Positions 1-7,284 of a stretch of DNA of 26,303 nt are shown here, one piece after another. Source of the stretch: Bacillota bacterium (GTDB lineage: Bacteria; Bacillota; Clostridia; Christensenellales; Aristaeellaceae). The translations under genes were made by a program, and so were the position numbers. The DNA lies in contig JAEYQQ010000172.1 in NCBI GenBank assembly GCA_023409955.1, forward strand, positions 1 through 26,303. The letters are read 5' to 3'. The notes under the pieces are model-generated. The model did not search any database. It was given only the letters and a program-made list of their open reading frames with translations, and was not told the DNA's origin. The first letter of the stretch is position 1. The number at the start of each line of letters is the position of its first letter.

Positions 1-127
1 CTGCGCCGCCGTGCTTGGCCAGCACCATGGTGATGGCCGCTGTCAGCGTCGTCTTGCCGTGGTCAACGTGACCGATGGTGCCGATGTTCACGTGCGGCTT
101 GTTGCGCTCAAACTTTTGCTTGGCCAT
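1..127 (-). CDS. tuf: Elongation factor Tu, N-terminal part (runs off left edge)
   Basis: EF-Tu is the GTPase that delivers aminoacyl-tRNA to the ribosome. Only the first ~42 residues are present. They begin MAKQKFERNKPHVNIGTIGH and contain the P-loop GHVDHGKTT, which is diagnostic for EF-Tu. The ATG at 127 is preceded by AAGGAGG about 6-7 bases upstream, so the start is secure. The gene lies downstream of tRNA-Gly and is probably transcribed with it from the consensus promoter at 300-328. In related Clostridia rpmG, secE and nusG usually follow, but these would lie outside the window. Confidence 0.97.
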   Translation of the reverse strand, partial: MAKQKFERNKPHVNIGTIGHVDHGKTTLTAAITMVLAKHGGA

Positions 128-194
128 GGGAAAGTCCTCCTTCGTTGTGGCTGGTTAATCGCCTGAAATCAATCCGGCTGCAGAGTGATGCGGT

Positions 195-268
195 TGGAGC
201 GGGTGATGGGAATCGAACCCACGTAGCTAGCTTGGGAAGCTAGAACTCTACCATTGAGCTACACCCGC
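195..268 (-). tRNA. tRNA-Gly (anticodon CCC)
   Basis: The minus strand folds into a full cloverleaf. The acceptor stem is GCGGGTG/CACCCGC, the D arm contains TAGCTCAATGGTAGAG, the anticodon stem CTAGC/GCTAG encloses loop TTCCCAA, and the T arm contains GGTTCGATTCC. The loop places CCC at positions 34-36, so the tRNA reads GGG glycine codons. The discriminator is T and a 3' CCA (197-195) appears to be encoded. It sits 67 nt upstream of the tuf start and ~25 nt after the predicted transcription start, so it must be cut out of a tRNA-tuf precursor if the two are cotranscribed. Confidence 0.95.
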
Positions 269-299
269 ATGTCCGCATATCTCATGCCAGTCAAAGTTA

Positions 300-328
300 A
301 TTGTAACGATTCCCAGCTTTTTTGTCAA
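300..328 (-). promoter_or_regulatory. Consensus promoter for tRNA-Gly/tuf
   Basis: On the minus strand, -35 TTGACA (328-323) and -10 TACAAT (305-300) are separated by exactly 17 nt, a near-perfect housekeeping sigma promoter. The predicted start near 293 lies about 25 nt before the tRNA 5' end at 268. The promoter begins 8 nt after the sigH stop codon. Confidence 0.88.
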
Positions 329-335
329 CAGCGAT

Positions 336-1013
336 TTAATGATTCTCCTCCAGGAACTTTTCCAGCTTTCGCTTGACCCTTTGCAATGCATTGTCGATGG
401 ATTTCACGTGGCGGCCCAGATTTACTGCGATTTCCTGATAGCTTTCGCCATCCAGGTAAGCAGCCAGCACCTCCTGCTCCAGGCTGGAGAGCACCTCGTC
501 AATCTTGTCACGTATGCTCATCAGGTCCTCTTGGCTGATGAGCAGCTCCTCCGGGTTGGTGGCCCGGCCTTCAATGATGACATCCAACAACGTGCGGTCG
601 GATTCTTCATCATACAGCGGTTTGTTAAGGGAGACATAACTGTTCAGTGGAATATGCTTTTGTCTGGTGGCGGTTTTGATGGCAGTAATGATCTGACGAG
701 TGATGCAAAGCTCCGCAAAGGCGCGAAAGGAGGACAGCTTGTCATGCTTGAAGTCACGTATGGCCTTATACAGGCCAATCATACCCTCCTGTACGATATC
801 CTCATGATCTGCACCGATGAGGAAATAGCTGCGGGCTTTAGACCTCACAAAATTTTTGTACTTATTCAGCAAGTGCTCCAAAGCGGTGCCGTCGGCCTCC
901 TGGGCCATGGTGACAATCTCTTCATCCGTAAGGCCGGCAAAGAGATTATCATTTCCAGGCACCAGGCTGTCGGCTTCATCCCTGGGCATCATGCTACGGT
1001 TTTGCTCCGTCAT
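336..1013 (-). CDS. sigH: RNA polymerase sigma factor SigH (Spo0H)
   Basis: SigH is the sigma factor that directs transition-state and early sporulation genes. The 225-residue product has the usual length and all family regions. Region 1.2/2.1 includes EHLLNKYKNFVRSKARSYF, region 2.3-2.4 includes DHEDIVQEGMIGLYKAIRDF, and a C-terminal region 4.2 helix-turn-helix includes SYQEIAVNLGRHVKSIDNAL. It lies 27 nt downstream of rlmB, and the order mrnC-(thyX)-rlmB-sigH-tuf matches the conserved Firmicutes arrangement. The ribosome site is weak (AAAGGGCAGGG), so expression may depend on readthrough or coupling from rlmB. Its presence suggests the host can form endospores or descends from a spore former. 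Confidence 0.95.
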   Translation of the reverse strand: MTEQNRSMMPRDEADSLVPGNDNLFAGLTDEEIVTMAQEADGTALEHLLNKYKNFVRSKARSYFLIGADHEDIVQEGMIGLYKAIRDFKHDKLSSFRAFAELCITRQIITAIKTATRQKHIPLNSYVSLNKPLYDEESDRTLLDVIIEGRATNPEELLISQEDLMSIRDKIDEVLSSLEQEVLAAYLDGESYQEIAVNLGRHVKSIDNALQRVKRKLEKFLEENH

Positions 1014-1040
1014 CCCATTCCCTGCCCTTTGTAAACGTTT

Positions 1041-2471
1041 TTACCTTTTAGTCCTGGCATTAAGCACAGCATACATTAGAATGCCCGCTGCCACAGAGGC
1101 GTTCAACGAACCAATCTTGCCCTTTAACGGCAGGGTTACAGACCTGTCACTGTTGGATAGCACCAGGCGGCTGATGCCCTCACCCTCCGAACCGATCACC
1201 AATGCCAAAGGTCCAGTAAGGTCAGCCTTGTGGTAATCCTCACCCTCCATGGTGGCGGCGGTGATCCAAAGTCCAGCCTTTTTCAGATCCTGCAGCGTTC
1301 TTGTCAGATTGCCAACCCTGGCCACTTTCACATGCTCCACAGCCCCAGCAGATGCCTTGACAGCTGCAGGAGTCAAGCCTACTGAGCGCCTTTCCGGCAC
1401 GATGACGCCATGGGCGCCAACGCATTCGGCAGTACGTATCACAGCCCCAAGATTGTGAGGATCGGTGATGCCGTCCAGCAAAATCAGAAAAGGATCTTCT
1501 CCCATTTCCTTGGCCTGCGCCAGCATATCTTCCACAGTTGCATATTTATAAGCAGAAGCAAAAGCCAAAAGGCCTTGATGGTTTCTAGTAATCTCATCCA
1601 GGCGCGCTCTATCCACTTCCTGTACGGGGATTCTGGCTTCCCGAGCCATGGCAACGATTTCCTTGGCAGAGCCACTCAAATCCCCTTTGGCAACCAGGAG
1701 CTTTTCGATGTCACGTCCGCTTTTTATAGCCTCCCGAATCGGGTTGCGGCCGGAAAGCAGGTTTTCTTTGGGATCAATGGACTCTTCCTGGTATACAGGA
1801 GCGGCAACAGGTACTGCCGGCTTGAACTCATGACGCTTGTAGGCTGGCTCAAGCTGCTGCTCACGGGCAGGAGCCGGACGGCCAAAACGCTTTTCCCCAT
1901 CCCCATTTTCAGGACGTGCACGGAATGCAGGCTTATCTGAGCCAGATCGGAAATTTTCTCCGGAAGCAGGCCGGCCATAAGGCCGCTTTTCCCCCTGGGC
2001 ACTTTCCGGACGGCCGCGGTACGCTGGCTTATCTGTGCCAGAACGGAAATTCTCTCCGGATGCAGGCCGGCTGTAAGGCCGCTTTTCCCCCTGCGAACTT
2101 TCGGGACGGCTGCGGTATGCTGGCCTTTCGACACTGGACCGGAAATCGGATCTGGGTGACGGATGCCCATAAACACGCTTTTCTCCGTCCCCATTTTCAG
2201 GGCGGGAACGAAAGGCGGGCTTATCACCAGCAGGGCGGCCATATGGCTTCCTGCCTCCCTGGGCATTGTCGTTTCTACCCCTGAATGAAGGCTTGTCTCC
2301 CTCCACCCTGGGCCCATCGAAGGTTTTGCCTGGACGGGCTGATGCGGGTTTTCCGGTTTTTTGTACACTGCTGCTCCTGGCACCTGTTTTGTAGTGAGCG
2401 CCCTCGTCATCCCAGGAACCCTGGGCCGCGTGGTCCTTTTTCTTCTTGTCGTAATCCTTGTAAAAAGCCAT
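1041..2471 (-). CDS. rlmB: 23S rRNA 2'-O-methyltransferase RlmB/TrmH family with long repeat-rich N-terminal extension
   Basis: This is a SPOUT-class (TrmH/SpoU) RNA ribose methyltransferase, expected to methylate G2251 (E. coli numbering) of 23S rRNA. The core begins near residue 238 (LLSGRNPIREAI) with the substrate-binding domain. The three SpoU motifs follow: NLGAVIRTAE (~340-349), IGSEGEGISRL (~426-436) and LPLKGKIGSLNASVAAGI (~447-464). Residues 1-230 are an unusual low-complexity extension rich in Arg, Pro, Gly and Ser. It contains four 32-residue repeats starting at P85, P117, P149 and P181 with the pattern PA(F/Y)R-RPE--GEKR. Typical RlmB is ~245 residues, so this protein is almost twice the normal size. 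The ATG at 2471 has AGGAGG 8 nt upstream. The gene is cotranscribed with thyX and sigH. Confidence 0.93.
   Translation of the reverse strand: MAFYKDYDKKKKDHAAQGSWDDEGAHYKTGARSSSVQKTGKPASARPGKTFDGPRVEGDKPSFRGRNDNAQGGRKPYGRPAGDKPAFRSRPENGDGEKRVYGHPSPRSDFRSSVERPAYRSRPESSQGEKRPYSRPASGENFRSGTDKPAYRGRPESAQGEKRPYGRPASGENFRSGSDKPAFRARPENGDGEKRFGRPAPAREQQLEPAYKRHEFKPAVPVAAPVYQEESIDPKENLLSGRNPIREAIKSGRDIEKLLVAKGDLSGSAKEIVAMAREARIPVQEVDRARLDEITRNHQGLLAFASAYKYATVEDMLAQAKEMGEDPFLILLDGITDPHNLGAVIRTAECVGAHGVIVPERRSVGLTPAAVKASAGAVEHVKVARVGNLTRTLQDLKKAGLWITAATMEGEDYHKADLTGPLALVIGSEGEGISRLVLSNSDRSVTLPLKGKIGSLNASVAAGILMYAVLNARTKR
1836..2219 (-). repeat. Four tandem 96-bp repeats in rlmB 5' region
   Basis: Four consecutive in-frame units of 32 codons encode the RPE/GEKR repeats of the RlmB extension (unit starts at 2219, 2123, 2027 and 1931). 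The middle two units are nearly identical (RPESxQGEKRPYxRPASGENF). The outer two share RPENGDGEKR with each other, which suggests more than one duplication or conversion step. A shorter related unit (FRGRNDNAQGGRKPYGRP) precedes the array. Confidence 0.9.
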
Positions 2472-2509
2472 TGGCTCGTCCTCCTAAATTTTGACCACGC
2501 GGGGCGCCG

Positions 2510-3247
2510 TTACCCCTGTATGGATTGTAAAAGTGTTTCCCGTTCTTTTCTGATGTAGGCCATTTTACCGCAAGTTTTTTCTCCTTCCGGGCATGGACCG
2601 CAAAGGCATCCAGGTCCGGCTTTCTCAAACAAAAGCGGCGCTGCTGCAAGGCAAAGCCTGTGCATTTCCCTGGCCATGGCTCTGATTTCCCATTGCGCCC
2701 GGCTGCACATGCGCAAAGCAAAAAAATGGTGCAGCTCCCTGACGTTCATGGTCATGATCAGCCTGGTTTCACATGCACCAGGGAGCACAAAGCGTGCATC
2801 CTCATTGCCTTGTTCCCCTGTTCCCAACTTTTCCTGCCAACCCTCGTACCATTTCTGCATCAAAGCCATCTGTTTTTCATACTCCATAACGGCTTCCTTC
2901 CCAAGTTCACGAATGCGGGGAGGGATGATGTAGGAAAAACCACCTGCATATGATACATACCGCTGACTTTGCACACTGAAACTTGCAATGCGATGCCGGG
3001 TCAATTGTGCCAGCAGTATACGGCTGACCCCCTCCACGGCAAAAGTAAAGGAAGCATGCTCCATCACAGAGTCGTGGCCCATGTCCATCAACCGCTTGAT
3101 GAAAGCACTTTGATCCTTTTCCTCGATACGCTTTTGCAGCGTATCCACATCCGCTCGGGAGTAGCATAGCCTAGCCCCCAAGGCGACAAGCTCCTGCATA
3201 TCAGCGGTATGGCGCAAGAGCGCTACCTTTAATTGGCTTTGAGCCAT
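2510..3247 (-). CDS. thyX: Flavin-dependent thymidylate synthase ThyX
   Basis: ThyX converts dUMP to dTMP using FAD, NADPH and methylene-tetrahydrofolate. The signature RHRIASFSVQSQR matches the ThyX motif RHRxxSxxxxSxR. The family pattern of an N-terminal GHDSVMEHASFTF segment and a C-terminal RMCSRAQWEIR segment is intact. I chose the ATG at 3247 because AAGGAGG lies just upstream (3260-3254); the open frame continues to 3322 but those codons lie inside mrnC. The product is 245 residues, normal for the family. The C terminus carries a Cys-rich tail (GPGCLCGPCPEG) that may be a small metal site. The gene lies 22 nt after mrnC and 38 nt before rlmB. Confidence 0.95.
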   Translation of the reverse strand: MAQSQLKVALLRHTADMQELVALGARLCYSRADVDTLQKRIEEKDQSAFIKRLMDMGHDSVMEHASFTFAVEGVSRILLAQLTRHRIASFSVQSQRYVSYAGGFSYIIPPRIRELGKEAVMEYEKQMALMQKWYEGWQEKLGTGEQGNEDARFVLPGACETRLIMTMNVRELHHFFALRMCSRAQWEIRAMAREMHRLCLAAAPLLFEKAGPGCLCGPCPEGEKTCGKMAYIRKERETLLQSIQG

Positions 3248-3269
3248 GCAACTCCTCCTTAGTACTTTT

Positions 3270-3668
3270 CTAGGATGCAGCTTCTTCCTGACAAAGGGCA
3301 TATATCTCCCGAAGCCTATCATGCTTCCCTGTCAGGTACAAATAGCCAATCAGTGTTTCCAACCCCGTTGCCTGACTGTAATTTGCGGGGTCCTGGTTCT
3401 TGGGCGCCCCATGGCGGGAGTGGGCATTTCTACCCCTGCGCACAAGGTCCGCTTCCTCTGCTGAGAGTACTTCCATGACACGTTTCAATGCCTCAGCCTG
3501 CGCCTTGGCGTTCACCATTTTCACCGCGGCACAGTGCATGTTGTGAACATTTTTTCCTGTGTACAATAGGCCGGTGCGCACCATCAGATCCCATACGGTA
3601 TCCCCAATATAGGCCAGCTGCAAAGGGCTGAAAAGCCGTGCCTCCTGCCCTGGAACCGTTTCGGGCAT
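3270..3668 (-). CDS. mrnC: Mini-ribonuclease III
   Basis: Mini-III is an RNase III-like enzyme with a catalytic domain but no dsRNA-binding domain; in Bacillus it matures 23S rRNA. The ~132-residue product has the expected length and the landmarks LQLAYIGDTVWDLMVRT (first catalytic Asp), RRGRNAHSRHGAPKNQ, and GLETLIGYLYLTG (catalytic Glu). The open frame extends to 3794 but includes a predicted promoter and a terminator, so the far start is unlikely. Two starts fit: ATG at 3668, or TTG at 3677, which has AGGAGG 8 nt upstream. It is the first gene of the mrnC-thyX-rlmB-sigH operon. Confidence 0.93.
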   Translation of the reverse strand: MPETVPGQEARLFSPLQLAYIGDTVWDLMVRTGLLYTGKNVHNMHCAAVKMVNAKAQAEALKRVMEVLSAEEADLVRRGRNAHSRHGAPKNQDPANYSQATGLETLIGYLYLTGKHDRLREIYALCQEEAAS

Positions 3669-3707
3669 ATCAAGCAATTCCTTCGCCTCCTGTGCATAGG
3701 TGGTTTT

Positions 3708-3736
3708 ATTATAGCAGATACGCAACGCCAGCACAA
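3708..3736 (-). promoter_or_regulatory. Promoter of mrnC-thyX-rlmB-sigH operon
   Basis: On the minus strand, -35 TTGTGC (3736-3731) and -10 TATAAT (3713-3708) are 17 nt apart. The predicted start near 3701 gives a 24-33 nt leader to the mrnC starts. It lies directly after the terminator of the upstream cvpA unit. Confidence 0.72.
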
Positions 3737-3751
3737 CGCCAGAGTTTTCAA

Positions 3752-3786
3752 GAAAAAATCCTGCCGGCTGATACTGCCGGCAGGAT
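3752..3786 (-). terminator. Rho-independent terminator after cvpA
   Basis: On the minus strand a perfect 10-bp stem ATCCTGCCGG/CCGGCAGGAT (3786-3777 with 3767-3758) with a 9-nt loop is followed by TTTTTTC. It begins 12 nt after the cvpA stop codon and separates the DUF5711-cvpA unit from mrnC. Confidence 0.9.
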
Positions 3787-3798
3787 ATGCTCAATCTT

Positions 3799-4506
3799 CT
3801 AAAATCGCCTGTTGATGATGGACATGATCAAGTCGCCATTATTAAATATCCTTGCCATAGCACTTTGCTGTATCATATCACTGAACTGCTCAAAGGGCAC
3901 AACGGTCATCATAAGGGGCACCAGCGCAAATACCGCGTAGCAGATTACCACACCCCGCAGTGCACCAAACACACCTCCGACCAACCAGTCCAACTGCTTA
4001 AGCAACGGAAAATGGAAAACACAGCGAAGCATATTGATCAGCACGGACATCAAAAGAAATAATACAGCAAAGCATACAAAGAAACACAGTATGTTAATGG
4101 ATACGGCTACGATGGTCTGATTTACGTATTCCGCCACCGTGCTGATACCCGCCTGGGAAAAAACCTGATTCTGTAGGTTGTGCTGCAGGATCGTATCCAT
4201 AGGCGCAGGCAACGAAATGTTCTGCATAATGCTGTCTATGGCGCTTTGCGACAGTGTACTGACCTTTGCAACCGACAGTTCCAAGTCGCCTAAGCGAGAG
4301 GCGGCATCCGTATAGTGGATCAGCGATCTTGCCAGGTCTTGGTTGTTCTGGATTCCATTTGCTATCTGCGGATATATCAAAAAAGAACCCACCAGCGCCA
4401 GCAAAACTGCGCCCATGTTAAGTACCGATTGTATAAATCCACGATAGAATCCCCACAGCACACTGAGTGCGATGATGGCAATGATAACATAATCCACAAT
4501 ATTCAA
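3799..4506 (-). CDS. cvpA: CvpA family membrane protein
   Basis: The 235-residue integral membrane protein starts VDYVIIAIIALSVLWGFYRG, the typical CvpA opening (D-x-x-I…xGxxRGF). Hydrophobic segments lie at about 4-20, 30-48, 128-160 and 178-200. CvpA-family proteins were named for colicin V production in E. coli; their general role is unclear but linked to envelope homeostasis. The start is a TTG at 4506 with AGGAGG 6 nt upstream. It lies 27 nt after the DUF5711 gene and before a strong terminator, so the two form one unit. Confidence 0.85.
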   Translation of the reverse strand: MNIVDYVIIAIIALSVLWGFYRGFIQSVLNMGAVLLALVGSFLIYPQIANGIQNNQDLARSLIHYTDAASRLGDLELSVAKVSTLSQSAIDSIMQNISLPAPMDTILQHNLQNQVFSQAGISTVAEYVNQTIVAVSINILCFFVCFAVLFLLMSVLINMLRCVFHFPLLKQLDWLVGGVFGALRGVVICYAVFALVPLMMTVVPFEQFSDMIQQSAMARIFNNGDLIMSIINRRF

Positions 4507-4533
4507 TGAAATCCTCCTCTCAACCTGTAAAGG

Positions 4534-5652
4534 CTAGGGCATGGCCACAGCATATACCGCATCTCCGCTGGCCAAAATGGCGTTCCCATTTGCTGTCATA
4601 CCAAGATAGTCAGTAGGCGCTTCCATATTTGCAGGCCTGTTCAGGGCTGAAAACCGCTGGGTTCCCATGTTAGCCATATAAATATAGTTGGATGAGAATG
4701 CGTAGATCGTCTTGTTCAAAACAGATACTCCCACACAGGCCGACGGGAGGGTGTAACGCTTGTCCGTAGTACCGGACAGCAGCCGTACCTCACGGATGGC
4801 ATACTGGTTGGTGGTTTGGGCAGATGGTGCCAGCAGCAGCAGCGCGTCTCCCTTTTCAGGCCTCTCACTAGCCACCAGCTTCCAGCCGTATACCAGGATG
4901 GAGGAATTCGCCTCTTCCACACCCTTGTAGTTGAATGTCCGCATTTGGCGGGTGGTCACAACCCTAAGCTTTTGGTTGTCATACAGCACCTTATAGGGCA
5001 TTGTCTCATTTAGCGAGATTTCCCCGGTGTTCATTTGCCCCACTTCAAAGGTGTTGAGCACATAATTGGCAGCAGTTCCAAACATATCCAGGGCCAGAGT
5101 CCAGATATACTGACCCTCATTCCCATAAAACCCCACATCCAGCATCATGCGGGTGGAAAACGCATCGGCCTCTTCGTCAATCGGCGTACCGTTCATGTCA
5201 CGAATCACAAGCCTGGGGGCCGTATCCTCGCCGATAACAGCGGCTGCGTACTTTGCACCGATACGGGCAAATTGCACCTGCTGACCCAGGTTGTCATTAT
5301 GTGTTGCCTGGCCGTTCTGGTTTAGTATATATAGCTGGCTTCCCACCCAGGCCACAATGGCATTAGGCCCTGCAGAAAAAGAAGCCCCAGCCCCAATGAC
5401 AAAAGACCAGCGGGGCGAGCCGGAGGTGGTGATACAATGAATGGCTGCACCGTCATAATACAGCACATAATCGCCAAAAGGAGTAACATTTTGGCTTGAA
5501 AGGCATGGCAGCATCACTGCCTTTGCTTCGCTTGGTTCGCCTGAGCGCCGGACAACGCCAATAATCAACACAGCAATCACTGCCACCAGTATGATGGCTA
5601 TCAGTATCATCCAGCGATTTGATTTTTGACTTTCCGGTTGCCGTCTTTGCAT
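4534..5652 (-). CDS. Membrane-anchored DUF5711-like protein
   Basis: The 372-residue product has one N-terminal transmembrane helix (about residues 14-34, WMILIAIILVAVIAVLIIGV) after a basic cytoplasmic stub. The rest is a ~330-residue extracytoplasmic domain rich in short beta-strand patterns (for example YVLYYDGAAIHCITTSGSPR and IYAFSSNYIYMANM). This resembles the beta-propeller-like DUF5711 proteins often found in Clostridia. I chose the ATG at 5652 because AAAGGAG lies 6 nt upstream; the frame is open to 5832 and ATG codons at 5721 and 5754 are alternatives with poorer sites. The gene precedes cvpA, which suggests a shared envelope role. The molecular function is unknown. Confidence 0.72.
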   Translation of the reverse strand: MQRRQPESQKSNRWMILIAIILVAVIAVLIIGVVRRSGEPSEAKAVMLPCLSSQNVTPFGDYVLYYDGAAIHCITTSGSPRWSFVIGAGASFSAGPNAIVAWVGSQLYILNQNGQATHNDNLGQQVQFARIGAKYAAAVIGEDTAPRLVIRDMNGTPIDEEADAFSTRMMLDVGFYGNEGQYIWTLALDMFGTAANYVLNTFEVGQMNTGEISLNETMPYKVLYDNQKLRVVTTRQMRTFNYKGVEEANSSILVYGWKLVASERPEKGDALLLLAPSAQTTNQYAIREVRLLSGTTDKRYTLPSACVGVSVLNKTIYAFSSNYIYMANMGTQRFSALNRPANMEAPTDYLGMTANGNAILASGDAVYAVAMP

Positions 5653-5779
5653 GCCTGGCTCCTTTGGGCGGTTGAGACTCCCTTTATGCAACGATACATC
5701 CCAGGATTTTCGTGCCGCCATCTTCCTAAACGCGGTTTTCACACCGCCTTGCATCGTTCTGTAGAATTTCTGCCTATCT

Positions 5780-5808
5780 ATTATAGTAAACAACCGGAAA
5801 AGACGCAA
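5780..5808 (-). promoter_or_regulatory. Promoter of DUF5711-cvpA unit
   Basis: On the minus strand, -35 TTGCGT (5808-5803) and -10 TATAAT (5785-5780) are 17 nt apart. The predicted start near 5773 leaves a ~120 nt leader before the ATG at 5652. Confidence 0.68.
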
Positions 5809-5858
5809 TCTTCTTTTCTTGCATGGAGCCATGGCTTAAGCCAAGCATTGTCAACAAC

Positions 5859-5892
5859 CAAAAAGAAAGGGAGCGCGAGTTAACGCACTCCC
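5859..5892 (-). terminator. Rho-independent terminator after pepV
   Basis: On the minus strand GGGAGTGCG and CGCGCTCCC (5892-5884 with 5877-5869; one T-G wobble) flank a 6-nt loop, followed by the T-rich run CTTTCTTTTT. It starts 12 nt after the pepV stop and closes the five-gene operon. Confidence 0.87.
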
Positions 5893-5904
5893 ACTGTCCT
5901 TGTT

Positions 5905-7281
5905 TTAAATTGCTGCCAGCTTGATAATTGCATGTGCAAAAATCTGGACATTCTTCATCAAACCATCAATGGTCATATATTCGCCTGCCTGGTGTGCTAG
6001 CTCTTCATCATCAGGGAAGAGCGCACCAAAGGCTACGCCTTCCTTCAAGCATCGGGCATAAGTGCCGCCGCCGATAGCAATGGCCTTTTTGGGAAGACCC
6101 GTTACCTCATGGTACGCATCTAACAGGGATTGTACCAATTGGCTGCCTTCCGGCACATGATGGGGCTCTTTAGAGAATTTTGATACGATCTCAAGACCAG
6201 AAGGCGCGACCTCCCGGGCAATGGATTTCATGATCATTTCGGGGTTGGCCATAACAGGATAACGGATATCCAGCGTAGTCTCTACTGCTTCACTGTCGGC
6301 CTTGAGGATGCCGATATTTAGCGTCAGAGGTCCGGACAGCGTATCGCTGACGGCAATGTTCAAAGAAGTGCCGTCATATTCCGTTCCAATCACTTGAGCA
6401 AGATTCAAAAGAGCACCTTGGACCCCAAGATGCGCCAGCACCTTCAAAAGTCTGCCGATGGCATTTTTAGCAAACTCTGGCATGGCGGCATGGCCTGCTA
6501 CGCCTTGGGCTGTGATTTTCACACTGCCGTCTGACATAGCTTCTGCCACAACGGGATAACCGGCTTGCTTTGAAAATGCCTCCACCTGATAAATCGTATC
6601 GCTGCCGCCGGCTACCACTGCACTAGCTAGTCCAGGGATCACATTGGGCCGCTGTCCAACATCGATGCTGATAACTTTCAAGCCTTCTTGGGAAGCTGGG
6701 CCCTTGAGCTTAATATGGCAAAGCCCCTTTTCCGTATTAATTACAGGGAAGCAGGCATCGGGGCTGAAACCGCTTCTTGGCATATCGGCATGCTCCTGGT
6801 AATACTTCATGTCCTCCATGCCGCTTTCCTCATCACAGCCAAGTATCAGTCGCACACGCTTTTTCAGCGGAATACCCGCCATCTTAACAGCTTTCATGGC
6901 ATACAAGGCCGCCACAGCAGGACCTTTGTCGTCATTGGTTCCCCGGCCATATATGCGCCCATTGATAACCTCCCCACCAAAGGGATCCTGCTGCCAGCCA
7001 TCCCCTGCGGGTACGATATCCAAATGCGCCAGGATGCCCAGCACATCTTCCCCCTGGCCCATCTGAGCATCACCGGCATAACCGTCAATATCCCTTACCT
7101 CAAATCCAAGCTCCCGGCAGTCTTCAAGGGCCAGGTCCAGCATGCTGCGAACCGCCTGCCCAAAGGGACCGCCCGGCACAGGTTCACCCTTCACGCTGTT
7201 GATGCGCACCCACTTTTGCAGCGTTTTGATCAATGGCTCCCGAAGTGATTCTACGATTTGGTCCAATTTAGCGTAATCCAT
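5905..7281 (-). CDS. pepV: M20-family dipeptidase, PepV-like
   Basis: A cytoplasmic zinc dipeptidase of the M20 (PepV/Sapep) type that hydrolyses dipeptides. The metal and catalytic landmarks are present: AHLDIVPAGDGW (H86, D88), GRGTNDDKGP (D117, D118), GCDEESGMEDM (E151, E152) and a C-terminal GALFPDDEELAHQAGEY segment. The 458-residue length is normal for PepV. The ATG at 7281 follows the stop of the upstream aminotransferase gene by 3 nt, and its ribosome site GAAGGAG overlaps the end of that gene, so translation is probably coupled. Last gene of the operon. Confidence 0.9.
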   Translation of the reverse strand: MDYAKLDQIVESLREPLIKTLQKWVRINSVKGEPVPGGPFGQAVRSMLDLALEDCRELGFEVRDIDGYAGDAQMGQGEDVLGILAHLDIVPAGDGWQQDPFGGEVINGRIYGRGTNDDKGPAVAALYAMKAVKMAGIPLKKRVRLILGCDEESGMEDMKYYQEHADMPRSGFSPDACFPVINTEKGLCHIKLKGPASQEGLKVISIDVGQRPNVIPGLASAVVAGGSDTIYQVEAFSKQAGYPVVAEAMSDGSVKITAQGVAGHAAMPEFAKNAIGRLLKVLAHLGVQGALLNLAQVIGTEYDGTSLNIAVSDTLSGPLTLNIGILKADSEAVETTLDIRYPVMANPEMIMKSIAREVAPSGLEIVSKFSKEPHHVPEGSQLVQSLLDAYHEVTGLPKKAIAIGGGTYARCLKEGVAFGALFPDDEELAHQAGEYMTIDGLMKNVQIFAHAIIKLAAI

Positions 7282-7284
7282 GAT

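Noticed and set aside
339..1034. 231-residue plus-strand frame opposite sigH
   Set aside because: SigH on the minus strand is certain by homology; the plus frame is its shadow.
1724..2410. 228-residue minus-strand frame overlapping rlmB
   Set aside because: It lies in another frame of the rlmB repeat region and owes its openness to the repeated codons; the rlmB frame continues into a conserved SpoU core.
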